A DNA stretch of 64,000 nucleotides from Aplectana chamaeleonis (Eukaryota > Nematoda > Chromadorea > Rhabditida > Cosmocercidae): contig JAPDOI010000209.1 in the NCBI GenBank assembly GCA_029168955.1, forward strand, positions 1,054,001-1,118,000, given 5' to 3'. Positions 11,592 through 22,047 of the stretch are shown in pieces. Each line of letters opens with the position of its first letter. The first letter of the stretch is position 1. The translations under genes and the position numbers were made by a program. The notes below the pieces were generated by a model. It was given only the letters and a program-made list of their open reading frames with translations, searched no databases and was not told the origin of the DNA.

Positions 11592-11810
11592 CGAATAATC
11601 GAATTCGAATGATATTCGAATATTCATTTTTTACGAATAGTCGAATCCGAATAATATTCGATTATTCACCGTTTCCGAATAGTCGAATTTGAATAATATT
11701 CGAATATTCACCTTTTGCGAATAGTCGAATTCGAATAATGTTCGAATTTTCACCTTTTGCGAATAGTCGAATTCGAATAATGTTCGAATATTCACGCTTT
11801 TCGAATATTT
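11592..11810. repeat. AT-rich tandem array, 42-bp period
   Basis: The word CGAATAGTCGAAT recurs at 11634, 11676, 11718 and 11760, exactly 42 bases apart, within units that combine GAATAATATTCGAAT and TTCACC. About five units with a few percent divergence. Units are themselves rich in the self-complementary TTCGAA. Confidence 0.8.
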
Positions 11811-11889
11811 GAATGTTCGAATAAAAATTCGTTCGAAAAATTCGAATATTTATTCGAACTCAAATGTTTGGTCCTCACTCTAGGAAGTA

Positions 11890-12261
11890 GCAGACGGTAG
11901 CGAAACGTCTTTATACACTTTGCCGAGTTTTCCACTCAAAACAATGCGTTGGCCACCAAGTGTCATTACGAAGAAATGGCCAAAATCGTCTTATTGCAGT
12001 AAAATTATTCTCTGGCCTGGACTAGTTGTCCGGTTGGATGAGCATGTTTACGGTGGTTGTCACCGGTGAAAAATGGGGCTAAACAAAAATGAAAGAATAA
12101 TTTAGGCAAAACAAGATTAGTTACGGGCCGAAGGAAAGAACGAAGCAACTTCTGGTGCGTGTTTCTCGGTTTCTTCGCCATTTCAGTTGTACTCGGGGGC
12201 CAAACAATCGATTAAGCGATTAATCTCAAAATCGAAGATTATCGTGAACACTGCCTTTAAG
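11890..12261. repeat. Truncated TTAA element, GTGTTCACG subfamily
   Basis: The right end reads TATCGTGAACACTGCCTTTAA. The interior (GTTGTCCGGTTGGATGAGC, GTGGTTGTCACCGGTGAAAA) matches the complete element at 58912-59404. The left terminus is missing and replaced by the AT-rich array and unrelated sequence. Confidence 0.6.
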
Positions 12262-12369
12262 AAAATGTTCAAAGCAAAATACGGATTGTTAAGAATTTAC
12301 GCTTCATTTCAGATGGATAATTAACCCCTGATGAAATTTCCTGAGGCCCAAGCAAAGGAATGCTACACA

Positions 12370-12645
12370 TGGTTAATGAAGGGAAGCCGGTCTACTGCTT
12401 GACGAAGCCAAACAGGTGCTACACATATTCGATGGAGGGGGGCAGGTAGAAGCCAGCTCATCGTTTGGCCAAGTCAAGGAATGCTATCAAAGCTCAATGG
12501 AAGGGAGCCGGGGAAGCCGATCTACCGTTTGGCGGAGCCACATGAGTGAAGCAATTGGTTGACGGAGGGAAGCCGGGAGTGCCGGCCTACCGTTTGGTGA
12601 AGCCAAACGGATAGGTGATGCCGGGAGAAGCCGGCCACTCTCCAT
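12370..12645. repeat. Degenerate tandem repeat, irregular ~60-70-bp units
   Basis: Units share GGGAAGCCGG, CTACCGTTTGG and GAAGCCAAAC with variable spacing. No coding constraint seen. Decayed minisatellite. Confidence 0.45.
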
Positions 12646-12871
12646 AGGTTTACTATACGACGGATCGTGCACCGTATACGGCGTGGGTCTGATTGAAGGC
12701 TCAATGTGCCATGTCTAGAGATTGGCCGGGTCAGAACGAAGAGGTTGCCCGGGTCATAAGGAACGCAGTATGCAAATTCAAAGCGCGCTCGGGCGAACAC
12801 TACGTTTCAAATCTCGATTATGCATACCGAAATGTGGAAACCGAGCTCTGCCCCCAAAACTAGTCAGGGAC

Positions 12872-13345
12872 TCAAGCGGTCACTTTGATTTGCACCGAAA
12901 TGCGCCCAAAGAGTGGTCGGTTGAGTGAACATTTTCTGCCTGAGTGTTTGCTGTAGAGGTCTGCATTCACAGTTGGTCCAGGTTTCTTCGATACAAAATT
13001 AGCAATCCCGCGCGACGACACATCTCCGAGCGATTTCATTTGGACAGAACCACTGCCCGTTGGGTTTTGGGCTACCATGCAGGACACATTTCCCCTATCC
13101 TGTGACCAAGCGATCAAAAAACGCCTCTGTGTTGTATCGTTGAAGCAATAAGTTGCATGTGATTGATAGGTTTGCCTTGTTCTGTTCGGAGAAATTATGC
13201 CGTACCCAAACATCTGTTCTTCTTACGCTTGCAACTTGCTTCAGATGTTCTTTTATGGTTGACCACGGTTGGTTAAGACTATTTGACGATTTCTCGATCG
13301 TCGACACGGTTTTGCTTCCACTTTCGCCCTTAATACGTTGATAAC
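12872..13345 (-). pseudogene. Mariner-family transposase fragment, broken
   Basis: Reading the minus strand, conceptual translation in shifting frames gives an N-terminal helix-turn-helix stretch (SLNQPWSTIKEHLKQV), then TDVWVRHNFSEQNKANLSI, a match to the mariner W-V-P-H-x-L segment, and a degenerate counterpart of the conserved T-G-D-E-K-W motif where the frame breaks. Downstream KPGPTVNADLYSKH corresponds to the PGxTxNxxxY motif. At least one frameshift separates the blocks and the C-terminal half is absent, so it cannot be active. Terminal repeats were not found. Confidence 0.6.
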
Positions 13346-13859
13346 GAAAAGGAAATTGATTTCCGGTCTCCCTAATATTTTCAAAATCAATCGAAGGCTA
13401 TACTAGTCTCATAAAATAAAAAAACCTTTATAGAAATGAGCCTACCAATCTCTGAGCAGTCGAGCTTCAAAGCCACGCATCAAGATTTATTAAAACGGGG
13501 CTCAAGAATTCTTCAATATTGTGGTGCGCGCGAAGCGCGCACCTGATTTGGAAAAGGATTGCTTCTGCGCACACCCCTCATTCCAGAATCTCTGTTCGGC
13601 AGAAACCTTGAAACAAGGGACTTTCACAAAAGATAGAGCAGCAAGGGTTCTCGACACTGCCCAAATTTCAAAAAAATTCCCGCAGTGGGTCTCGAGATAT
13701 TAAAAAAATTGCGAATTTTAAAATGTGTGTGTGTGTCTGAAGGAATTTAGTGATAAGAAGTTTGGTCGGTCTTTCAATAGAAATGGAGTGATAACGTGAT
13801 AAGACTCAGTAGAGCTCGAGAGACGTTGTGCCTCAGGTCTATCAGGGACCATATGCTCC

Positions 13860-14330
13860 GTGTGCGGAACACGAATTGAAGTGCGCCAAGCGCTGTATAA
13901 AGTGGGCGGTTCCCAACTGGGAGTGCGTAGAGCGCCGTGAAAAGTGGACGGGGCAAAAGTGGGTGTGCGTAGAGCGCGGGGAAAAGTGGACGTGACTCAG
14001 AAGGGAGTGCAAAGTGCGCCGCGAAGAGTGGTCGGGACCCAAATGGGAGTCCACAGAGCGCCGGGAACTGTGGACGGGACCCAAGTGGGAGTGCACAATG
14101 CGCCGGTAAAAGTGGGCGGGACCCAACTGGGAGTCCACAGAGCGCCGGGAACTGTGGACGGGACCCAAGTGTGAGTGCACAACGCGCCGGTAAAAGTGGG
14201 CGGGACCCAACTGGGAGTCCGCAGAGCGCCGGGAACTATGGATGGGACCCAAGTGGGAGTGCACAACGCGCCGGTAAAAATGGGCGGGACCCAACTGGGA
14301 GTCCTGCAGAGCGCTGGGGAAAGTAACGTG
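13860..14330. repeat. Minisatellite with 42-bp units in 84-bp higher-order repeats
   Basis: CCAAGTG recurs at 14081, 14165 and 14249, spacing 84. Each 84-bp repeat has two related 42-bp halves, for example GGGACCCAACTGGGAGTCC and GGGACCCAAGTGGGAGTGC. Because the period is a multiple of three without stops, long frames appear on both strands; these are artefacts of periodicity. The units resemble the 21-bp unit of the array that starts 640 bp further right. Confidence 0.8.
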
Positions 14331-14969
14331 TGTCCTACAGTGCCGAGCAGGTGCGATGGGCAGAAAGGCCATGAACGGCCTGTCTTCGGGTCTACCCTAG
14401 ACGGGTGGGGGGCCACCCAAGACTTATTGATAGAAATAAAGAAAAACTCTGATAAAAGATGCCTGATAGTGCTATCAATCATTGTTTTTATAAAAGCTCT
14501 ACAGAAACACTTCGTTTGGTAGCCTTACCACTCGTTGGTTCATTTACTCTGCCAATTCGAGACTTGATGCTTCGGGGAAAGCGGCCTTTATCACGCTCTG
14601 TTATCATTAGGCATCAGATTCACCTTTAGCGCCGTCATCAAAGCTTATCCGCGCTAACCCCCCTTTCATACTTCGGAAGCTGCGAAAAAAATCGCAGATC
14701 TGCAATGGTTAAGCATACCAGAGTAACGCGAATTTTATCGCTGGCGAAACAAATAGCACATTCAAGCTGCGATTTTTGACGCGAATTTCAGCGATAAATT
14801 TCGCTCACAGTTGTTTTATCGAATTCATCGAAAAAATTTGAGCGATTTTTTTCGCAGCTTGAGGATTTGCGAGAAGGATGGTTGAGATGATTCTTGTCGC
14901 TACAGCGTCATCCTAGAGAAGTTTTTAGCAGCATATTTTTGTTAAGCTCGCATAGAGTATTGTGTATAA

Positions 14970-16260
14970 AAGTGCGCAGGACTTCAGTGGGAGTGTGCAG
15001 AACTGTTGGGGAGTGTGCAGGACGTCGTAGAAAGTGAGCGGGACATCAGTGGGAGTGTGCAGGACACCACAAAAAGTGTGTAGGACTTTAGGGGGAGTGT
15101 GCAGGACGTCATAGAAAGTGCTCAGGACATCAGTGGGAGTGTGCAGGACATCAGTGGGAGTGTGCAGGACATCAGTGGGAGTGTGCAGGACTTTAGGGTG
15201 AGTGCACAGGACATCAGTGGGAGTGTGCAAGACTTCAGTGAGAGTGTGCAGGACTTTAGGGGGAGTGCGCAGGACGTCACAGAAAGTGCACAGGACATCA
15301 GTGGGAGTGTGCAGGACTTTAGGGGGAGTGTGCAGGACCTCAGGTGGAGTGCGCAGGACGTCACAGAAAGTGCACAGGACATCAGTGGGAGTGTGCAGGA
15401 CTTTAGGCGGAGTGTGCAGGACCTCAGGGGGAGTGCGCAGGACGTCACAGAAAGTGCACAGGACATCAGTGGGAGTGTGCAGGACTTTAGGGGGAGTGTG
15501 CAGGACCTCAGGGGGAGTGCGCAGGACGTCACAGAAAGTGCACAGGACATCAGTGGGAGTGTGCAGGACATCAGTGGGAGTGTGCAGGACATCAGTTGGA
15601 GTGTGCAGGACTTTAGGGGGTTGCACAGGACATCAGTGGGAGTGTGCAGGACATCAGTGGGAGTGTGCAGGACTTTCGGGGGGAGTGTGCAGGACACCAC
15701 AGAAAGTGCGCAGGACATCAGTGGAAGTGTGCAGGACATCAGTGTGAGTGTGCAGGACATCAGTGGGAGTGTGCAGGACATCAGTGGGAGTGTGCAGGAC
15801 TTTAGGGTGAGTGCACAGGACATCAGTGGGAGCGTGCAAGACTTCAGTGAGAGTGTGCAGGACTTTAGGGGGAGTGCGTAGGACGTCACAGAAAGTGCAC
15901 AGGACATCAGTGGGAGTGTGCAGGACATCAGTGGGAGTGTGCAGGACTTTAGGGGGATTGTGCAGGACCTCAGGGGGAGTGCGCAGGACTTCACAGAAAG
16001 TGCACAGGACATCAGTGGGAGTGTGCAGGACATCAGTGGAAGTGTGCAGGACTTTAGGGGGTTGCACAGGACATCAGTGGGAGTGTGCAGGACATCAGTG
16101 GGAGTGTGCAGGACTTTCGGGGGGAGTGTGCAGGACGTCATAGAAAGTGCGCAGGACTCCAGTGGGAGTGTGCAGGACTTTAGGAGGAGTGTGCAGGACA
16201 CCACAGAAAGTGCGCAGGACATCAGTGGAAGTGTGCAGGACTTCAGTGGGAGTGCGCAGA
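14970..16260 (+). repeat. 21-bp minisatellite array with 84-bp higher-order repeat
   Basis: About 60 units of 21 bp typified by GCAGGACATCAGTGGGAG, with variants GCAGGACTTTAGGGGGAG, GCAGGACGTCACAGAAAG and GCAGGACCTCAGGGGGAG. The four variants in fixed order form an 84-bp higher-order repeat: AGGACG occurs at 15271, 15355, 15439 and 15523. A block is duplicated at a distance of 609 bp (29 units), CTTTAGGGTG at 15191 and 15800. All six frames are largely open only because 21 is divisible by three. Confidence 0.9.
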
Positions 16261-16440
16261 TGGGCAGAAACAGAAACCTGGCAACAACCTGCACGCCTTT
16301 CTGCTGCGTGTTGTCTGGTGCTGCGCAGCGGCATCAAACTTCTGCGGACTCTCCGAGCTGTCCTGTACGAGCATTGGGATAACAACATCATATTTTTGGA
16401 TTCTTGGACCGTGTATTGCATTTATCCATCTACACTGGGC

Positions 16441-16532
16441 ACGGATCGCAGTTGTACTTTGCGATTCTTATTTCGCGTTGGCGCAAACTAGGTGCACGTA
16501 TATTATAACACATCAGTGCGATCCGTGCCAGT
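16441..16532. repeat. Short palindromic element, copy 3 (shortened)
   Basis: Core CGTTGGCGCAAACTAGGTGC with loop TATTATAACAC, bounded by CACGGATCGCA and TGCGATCCGTGCC. It sits in the spacer between the two opposed minisatellite arrays. Confidence 0.55.
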
Positions 16533-16734
16533 ATCAATGCGATGCGTACAGACTGTAGATGAACAAATGCAATGCCCGGTCCGAGAATCTAGGAAAAATG
16601 ACATTCTGATCCCAATACTCGAGCAGGACAGCTCGGAGAGTGTGCACAAGTCTGCTTCCGCTGCGATTTACTGGACAGCCCGCAGCAGAGAGACGTGCAG
16701 CTTGTTATTCAGGTTCCTGTTGTCGTTCATCTGA

Positions 16735-17275
16735 CACTCCCACTTAAGTCCTGCACACTTTCTATCACATCCTGCACACTACCACTGAAGTCCTGCAAGC
16801 TTTCTATGACGTCCTGCACACTTTCAATGACGTCCTGCACACTCCCACTGGTGTCCTGCACACTTTCTATCACTTCCTGCACACTCCCCCAAAATCCTGC
16901 ACACTCCCACTGATGTCCTGCGCACTTTCTATGACGTCCTGCACACTCCTCCTAAAGTACTGCACACTCCCACTGAAGTCCTGCACACTTTCTATCACGT
17001 CCTGCACACTCCCACAGAAGCCCTGCACACTTTCTATCACGTCCTGCACACTCCCACTGGTGTCCTTCACACTTTCTATGACGTCCTGCATACTCCCCCT
17101 AAAGTCCTGCACACTGTCTATGACGTCCTGCACACTCCCACTGAAGTCCTGCACGCTTTCTATGACGTCCTGCACACTCTCAATGACGTCCTGAACACTC
17201 CCACTCAAGTCCTGCGCACCTTCTATGACGTCCTGCACAAATTCCCCGAAGTCCTGCTCACTCCTTGCAACACTA
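16735..17275 (-). repeat. 21-bp minisatellite array in inverted orientation
   Basis: The same unit as in 14970-16260, on the opposite strand: CTGCACACTCCCACTGA, TTCTATGACGTCCTGCAC and related 21-bp variants, about 25 units. The mix of variants differs from the left arm (TCTATCACGTCC and TCTATGACGTCC dominate), so the arms have evolved separately since the inversion or were assembled from different sub-arrays. Confidence 0.9.
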
Positions 17276-17812
17276 TCCACTCCGTACGGTGGCCAGAAAT
17301 CTACTTCTGAAGGCTTGTCGCATTATACGGAGCATTCCCAAACAGGAGAAGGAGCAATTACTGAGTGCAAACCTCTCTCAGAATGTGGATGAATTTCATC
17401 CCCTTCAACACTAAAAAGATCCCTCTGCGTCCCTACCCGTGATTTCAGATGGTCCTCGCACGATTAGCCTGTTTCTAGGGAAATCCGTAATATCAGCGAC
17501 GAAAATCGCGGATTTCAGCGACTTTTTTTCGCGGATTTCTGCGATTTTTTTCGCCGTTTTCGAAGTATGAAAGGGGGGTAAGGGTGAATTTGCTGAGCGG
17601 TTGGATATCAGTTAGCGCAAAGCGTGAAAATACCGCCAGCGCTAACATCTTAATGCACATCAGTTGTTGAGCGGTTGGATATCAATCAGAGCAAAGCGTG
17701 AAATTACCTCCGTTGCTGGCATCTCAGAAATTTCTAAACAAGTGAAAACATCTCAGCGAAAACATGATAAAACTATTGATCACGTCTCGATGTGTTTACC
17801 ATGAGCACAGCC

Positions 17813-18079
17813 GGTATAAAAGCCGCCTCGTCTCCCTAGAATCCTCACTCGGCATTCTGATGCCGGCCCTGAAAGGTGACTCCGGGTCATTCTCCGGAGG
17901 CCAGCATAATTTTGGCTGCTGGGAGGATACAGTGGGTAGAGGGGGGTGGGGGGGGGGAGTTACGCCGCGGTCCGCAGAGGGTGGCTCCTCACCGCAGACC
18001 TCGGTGAAGATTGCGCCCATGTTGCGGACAAGGCGAAGCTTCCTGTGCTGTGGACCTTCAAATTCGGGAACTTTTCGAG
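17813..18079 (+). other. TATA box and ambiguous open stretch
   Basis: GGTATAAAAGCC at 17813 is a good TATA box and an ATG at 17860 opens 73 codons to a possible donor (GAG/GTAAAC at 18079). However, the minus strand is open across the same span with an equally protein-like, Pro-rich reading. No downstream exon was matched. Either could be a gene fragment or neither. Confidence 0.2.
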
Positions 18080-18375
18080 GTAAACTCACGCATTTTTCGA
18101 ATTAAATTCACCTCATTTTCGGGGTAAATTGGACCCTCTCTCGCTGCCAGTTCGCACCATTTTCACGTATCCTAGCGGCAAATTCACCCATACAGTGAAT
18201 TTAACGCGGCAAATTAAGCCGACTTGTACATGAGCGTCAAGTCTCTTTCGCTGAGGCATCAAGTCTCGAATTGGTAGAGTAGTTTGTCTTGAATCGTGGG
18301 TGGCGCCCTCTCCGTCTAGGTGCCCTGTTTTCTTCTTCCTATCTCTGAAGGGAACCTTCGTTAAAATTAAATGAA

Positions 18376-18964
18376 ATTATCTAACTGTTTTGCTTCCCCA
18401 CGAGAGGTTCATGATTTGGCATAAAAAATAATTCTGAGAAACTCGTTAAAAGAAGTGAAATACTGGGTGCACTTGATTTGTCATGGGATTTAACACAGAA
18501 GAAACACTAAAAGATCGATGAAATGATGTACCATTGATTTGGATGTGCGCTTTCTTACTAAAAATCGGAAAATTGAGTGTGGTTTTGAGAGGCCAAATCA
18601 CGCGCGTTTTACAGAGCCCTAACATATGCACATAGATTCGTCAAAAATGAAATATAGGGTGGGAGCCACAAAATAATATTTCGAAGAGCTCAGACTTGAA
18701 AACTCTAACTGTGAGCAATAATTGTTCTCAGAGAGCGCGAGATTAGCCCTTTCAAAACCACACTCAATTTTCCGATTTTCAGTAAGAAAGCGCACATCCA
18801 AATCAATGGTACATCATTTCATCGATCTTTTAGTGTTTCTTCTGTGTTAAATCCCATGACAAATCAAGTGAACCAAGTATTTCACTTCTTTTAACGAGTT
18901 TCTCAGAATTATTTTTTATGCCAAATCATGAACCTCTCGTGGCGAAGCAAAACAGTTAGATAAT
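18376..18964. repeat. Large fold-back element with 240-bp arms
   Basis: Arms begin ATTATCTAACTGTTTTGC and are nearly identical over about 235 bases through AATTGAGTGTGGTTTTGA, around a loop of about 120 bp. The arms differ at only a handful of positions (for example CCCCACG against GCCACG), so the element is young or kept homogeneous. No coding sequence. Confidence 0.8.
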
Positions 18965-19180
18965 TGGATAATGAAGGCCGCATGGTGTAGTGTTCGGGGT
19001 TCGGCAGAGATATCTTGGGTGATAGAAGGCGTGAGCTTATGTTACCAACTCAATCACAACTGGTAACCGACTAAGGTCCAGCTTCCACAGGCCATATGTT
19101 GATAATACCACACCTGTGATATGGTCCTATCAGCTGGGTCGTGTTTGAGTTCAGAGCATTTGTATCGCTTCCTTGGTGCT

Positions 19181-19560
19181 ATGTGGTCATCTTCATGTAT
19201 AACTGTGATACTCTTACTTCAATGTCACGGTATGGTGGTACGTAATGCCCCAATCATACACGCTTCTCTACAGGAGCTAATGCAGTGGCCAGACTGATAA
19301 ACTCTTGATTATCATTTGCAGACTCTAAATCCGCAATGCGTCCCAGTTCCTAGTGCAGGCAGTGTTTTTTTCGTGAACTTCGTGTTCATTATTGATCACA
19401 ACCTGGGTCAAGACAAGGTGAGAGAGAAAGACTCTTGCGCAATTGTGAGCTTTCAAGTTTCACTTAGGTTGATCGCATCAACTACATTTTCAAAGCAATT
19501 TCGTGTCAAATTCCAAAATCAAGTCATCATCTGCTGTCGACGGCACAGATCGGAGCCCAG
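19181..19560 (+). CDS. 5' part of a gene for a secreted or signal-anchored protein
   Basis: Three exons in phase: 19181-19237, 19322-19417 and 19468-19560, with donors GTACGT, GTGAGA and GTAAAG and acceptors ATTTGCAG and CACTTAG. The ATG lies just after an acceptor-like GAGTTCAG (19155), fitting a trans-spliced first exon. Translation starts MWSSSCITVILLLQCHGMV, a short signal peptide, followed by LNPQCVPVPSAGSVFFV, FIIDHNLGQDKVDRINYIF and KSSHHLLSTAQIGAQ. The last donor shows more exons follow; an acceptor at 20566 is phase-compatible (SLTHTKNALLALGGG) but lies in sequence partly repeated near 25110, so it is not included. Family not recognised. Confidence 0.5.
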
Positions 19561-19817
19561 GTAAAGTCTAGCTCACCGCAACTTGCTTACCTAAGGCCTA
19601 GCTCGCTCGGGACAGGTCCAGGCGGAGCAAGCGGCAGAGTGTTTGGTGATGGCAAAATATATATGTGATAAGGGGGTTATGACATGATAAGCCCGATAAA
19701 CCTTACTTAGACCGGCTCAAAATGAAGGAGCTAGGCTTTCTAGTCTGTAGCAATGGAAGTGGGACCTGGTGAGGTTCTCAGGTACTCAGGGTGGTGGCCC
19801 GCGTACCTTTACCAGCT

Positions 19818-19986
19818 GGGGTGCGTTCCAAGAAGATTTCCATGGGAGGAAAAATGGGTCTGATAAGATATGACGAATGATAGGCCGAAAGCCATGTTCA
19901 TTTTAGGTGGCCTCATAAACTATCATTGGTTGGTATCACTATCAAATATGATTTCCTCCCGTGGAAATCTTCTTGGAACGCACCCC
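19818..19986. repeat. Hairpin element, about 170 bp
   Basis: Left arm GGGGTGCGTTCCAAGAAGAT and TTCCATGGGAGGAAA; the right arm at 19940-19986 is the inverted copy. The inner part pairs TGATAGGCC with its complement less well. Confidence 0.65.
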
Positions 19987-20060
19987 AGGCCCGTGGTCTC
20001 CGTCCTCCGGCAGTCCTCTTTCGGCTCGCCGGCCGACTTCATGTCGATGGGCTGTTGCCA

Positions 20061-20400
20061 ACTGGACACCCTTGCAGAAACGTACAACCGTCAATTTCGA
20101 TTCTTCAGCACAAAAATGTGAAGAGAAAACAACACGTTCTGAGCCGACATAAATCGTTAACAACAGGTTCTAATGGTCAAGATATTCTACCCTACTTCCA
20201 CTGTGTACATTTCTGCAAGGGTGTCTATTTGGAATCACCCATGTCGATGGCTTGCCGATCTTTTTCAGCTGGCTCGCGGTTCTTTTCCATAGATGGCCCG
20301 CGCTTGGGGCGCCGGCCAGTCGCTTGTCGACGGCCCGCCGACCTTTACCAGCTGGACCGCGATCCATGGCTTCCACATTATTGTCACGATTATTTGTGTT
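20061..20400. repeat. Inverted and partly tandem GC-rich repeat block
   Basis: GACACCCTTGCAGAAACGTAC at about 20068 is inverted at 20207-20229. To its right the motif CGATGGCTTGCCGATCTTT / CGACGGCCCGCCGACCTTT with CAGCTGG is repeated at ~85-bp spacing. Open frames through this block are not conserved-looking. Confidence 0.4.
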
Positions 20401-21649
20401 ATTATTGACCTCAAGCATGGCGCCCCGGGTCGGGTGCTCTTATCCAGCCCACCCCCCCCCCAATCGGCTCCCTCGAATTGGCTCTAAATTTTCCTAAGTT
20501 TTCGTTACAATTTTGGCATATCTTGTGCACCTGTGGTGCTGTTTTCCTAACTTCTCGCCCTTGTAGAGCCTCACTCACACAAAGAATGCGCTTCTCGCGC
20601 TCGGGGGCGGGCTCAATCTCGCGAGGATCATCAGCCGCGGCCAGAGCGTAGGAGGTGGAGAGGGAGTCCCGCTAGGCGCGAGCGGTCGCGGCGCGAAGAC
20701 GCACTGCTGGTGAGCCCTGCTTGCCCCTGCAGGTCACCCCTCGTTTTGCTACAGGGTTACGGAACCCCTCCCATTCCCAATATTTTCTGGTAGTTTAGTA
20801 GCATAATAATACTACTAGTATACCTAGTATTATAGCTGACGACTGCATGCTGGCATTGTTTTAACTTACCATCTCGCTTCGAATTGAAATGGAAGCCCAA
20901 ACATCAGTTTCCCAAGGGCAAAGAACACAGGCAAAAATAGTCTTTATTATAGCTATTCTCATTACAATAACAGAACAACCGGAAAAATCGTGGTTGAGAA
21001 CAATGTAACTATTTTTGGTACACTGGACTTCACGTTTGGAACATGGAGGGGAATTAAATTACTGAAAATAAAGCAAGAACAAGAGAAACATGTTTAAAAA
21101 CTGGTAACAAACTTCTAACAATATTTTCACAGAGGTTTTTTATAAATGACAGCAATAGATACATACTTAAGTAAGGTGAAGGTGGACAATGTGACGATTA
21201 AAGCAACTTGACCTAACCGCGTGTTCCTTATCATTTGTATCCTTTGGCTGACATAAAACACGTAAACGACCCCGTTTTCTATTTATTTTTTGGTTGAATT
21301 TGCTCATTTCACTTTTCATATTTTTGTTTCAAAAGGTTCCTCATCTTGTGATACTCGGAGCCACACATTCATCCAAGTACTAGCTGTTTTATCGCCTTTC
21401 GTTGTTTTTTGACTGAGATGACCATTAACCCACTACTTTCGCTAGAAATTTCCCGACCTTTTCCTGTGTTTTCCGCCCAGCAGCAGGAAATACGGCTACA
21501 CGTATCACAACCTGCACACAAAGTCAAGAACAAAGGCTTGAACAGAGAAATAAGGGTATGGTGAACGGAAAAAGAGTGGAAAAAAACTACGTTTGTCTAT
21601 CGACCCACACCTGACGTTCATTCAATCATTTAAGCGCCATAGAGTTATG

Positions 21650-21932
21650 TACTGTGCTTATCTGGGCCAAATTGCGGTCCGCAATTGCGTCTGGACACGC
21701 TTTGCAGCCGCACGCGCTCGAGTCATTCGGGTTTCCAGCGCCAAAGCCGACTCAATGTGGCTTTTTCAAACAATTTTCTCAAATTTTCCTTAGTTTCCAG
21801 TTTCCAAAACCCACCTAGAGTCAGCAGATCGGCGGCTGCGGCGCTGGAAGCTCTTCTGACTCGGGAGCGTGCGGCCGCAATGCGTGTCGAGACGCAATTG
21901 CGGACCGGAATTTGGCCCAGATAAGCACAGTA
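21650..21932. repeat. TA-ended palindromic element, copy 1
   Basis: Both ends read TACTGTGCTTATCTGGGCC / complement, continuing through ATTGCGGTCCGCAATTGCG. The 283-bp element is an imperfect palindrome. Further copies at 36671-36946 and 63328-63610 share ends and length. TA termini fit Tc1/mariner-type insertion. Confidence 0.8.
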
Positions 21933-22047
21933 GCAGATCTAATTTCACACCAAATAAGAAATTAATTGTTCGCTGAGGCGGCAAAAGGGAGAAAAAAATC
22001 CAAACGTTCTCCAAAAGAGCTTGGGAACTCCTGAAAACTTCCTTCTT

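Larger units (their letters stand above)
14658..17578. mobile_element. 2.9-kb TIR element built from two opposed minisatellite arrays
   Basis: Ends are inverted: CCCCCCTTTCATACTTCGG at 14658 and its complement at 17560-17578, with similarity continuing inward through GCGAAAAAAATCGCAGA. The flanks TAA at 14655-14657 and 17579-17581 fit a 3-bp target duplication (or TA). Inside lie a 1.3-kb array in one orientation (14970-16260), a 470-bp spacer and a 0.54-kb array in the opposite orientation (16735-17275), so the whole can fold into a very long hairpin. No transposase. Best described as a fold-back, non-autonomous DNA element. Confidence 0.7.

Noticed and set aside
13842..14522. Long frames on both strands in the GC-rich array
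   Set aside because: Same cause: 42/84-bp periodicity.
14925..16382. Long open frames (up to 390 codons) on both strands
   Set aside because: They lie in a 21-bp tandem array; a stop-free unit divisible by three is open in several frames at once, so these are not genes.
14970..17275. CRISPR-like array
   Set aside because: Units are contiguous 21-mers with no unique spacers, and the genome is eukaryotic.
20566..20705. Fourth exon of the 19181 gene
   Set aside because: Acceptor and phase fit, but part of the sequence is repeated near 25110, so it is probably an element.
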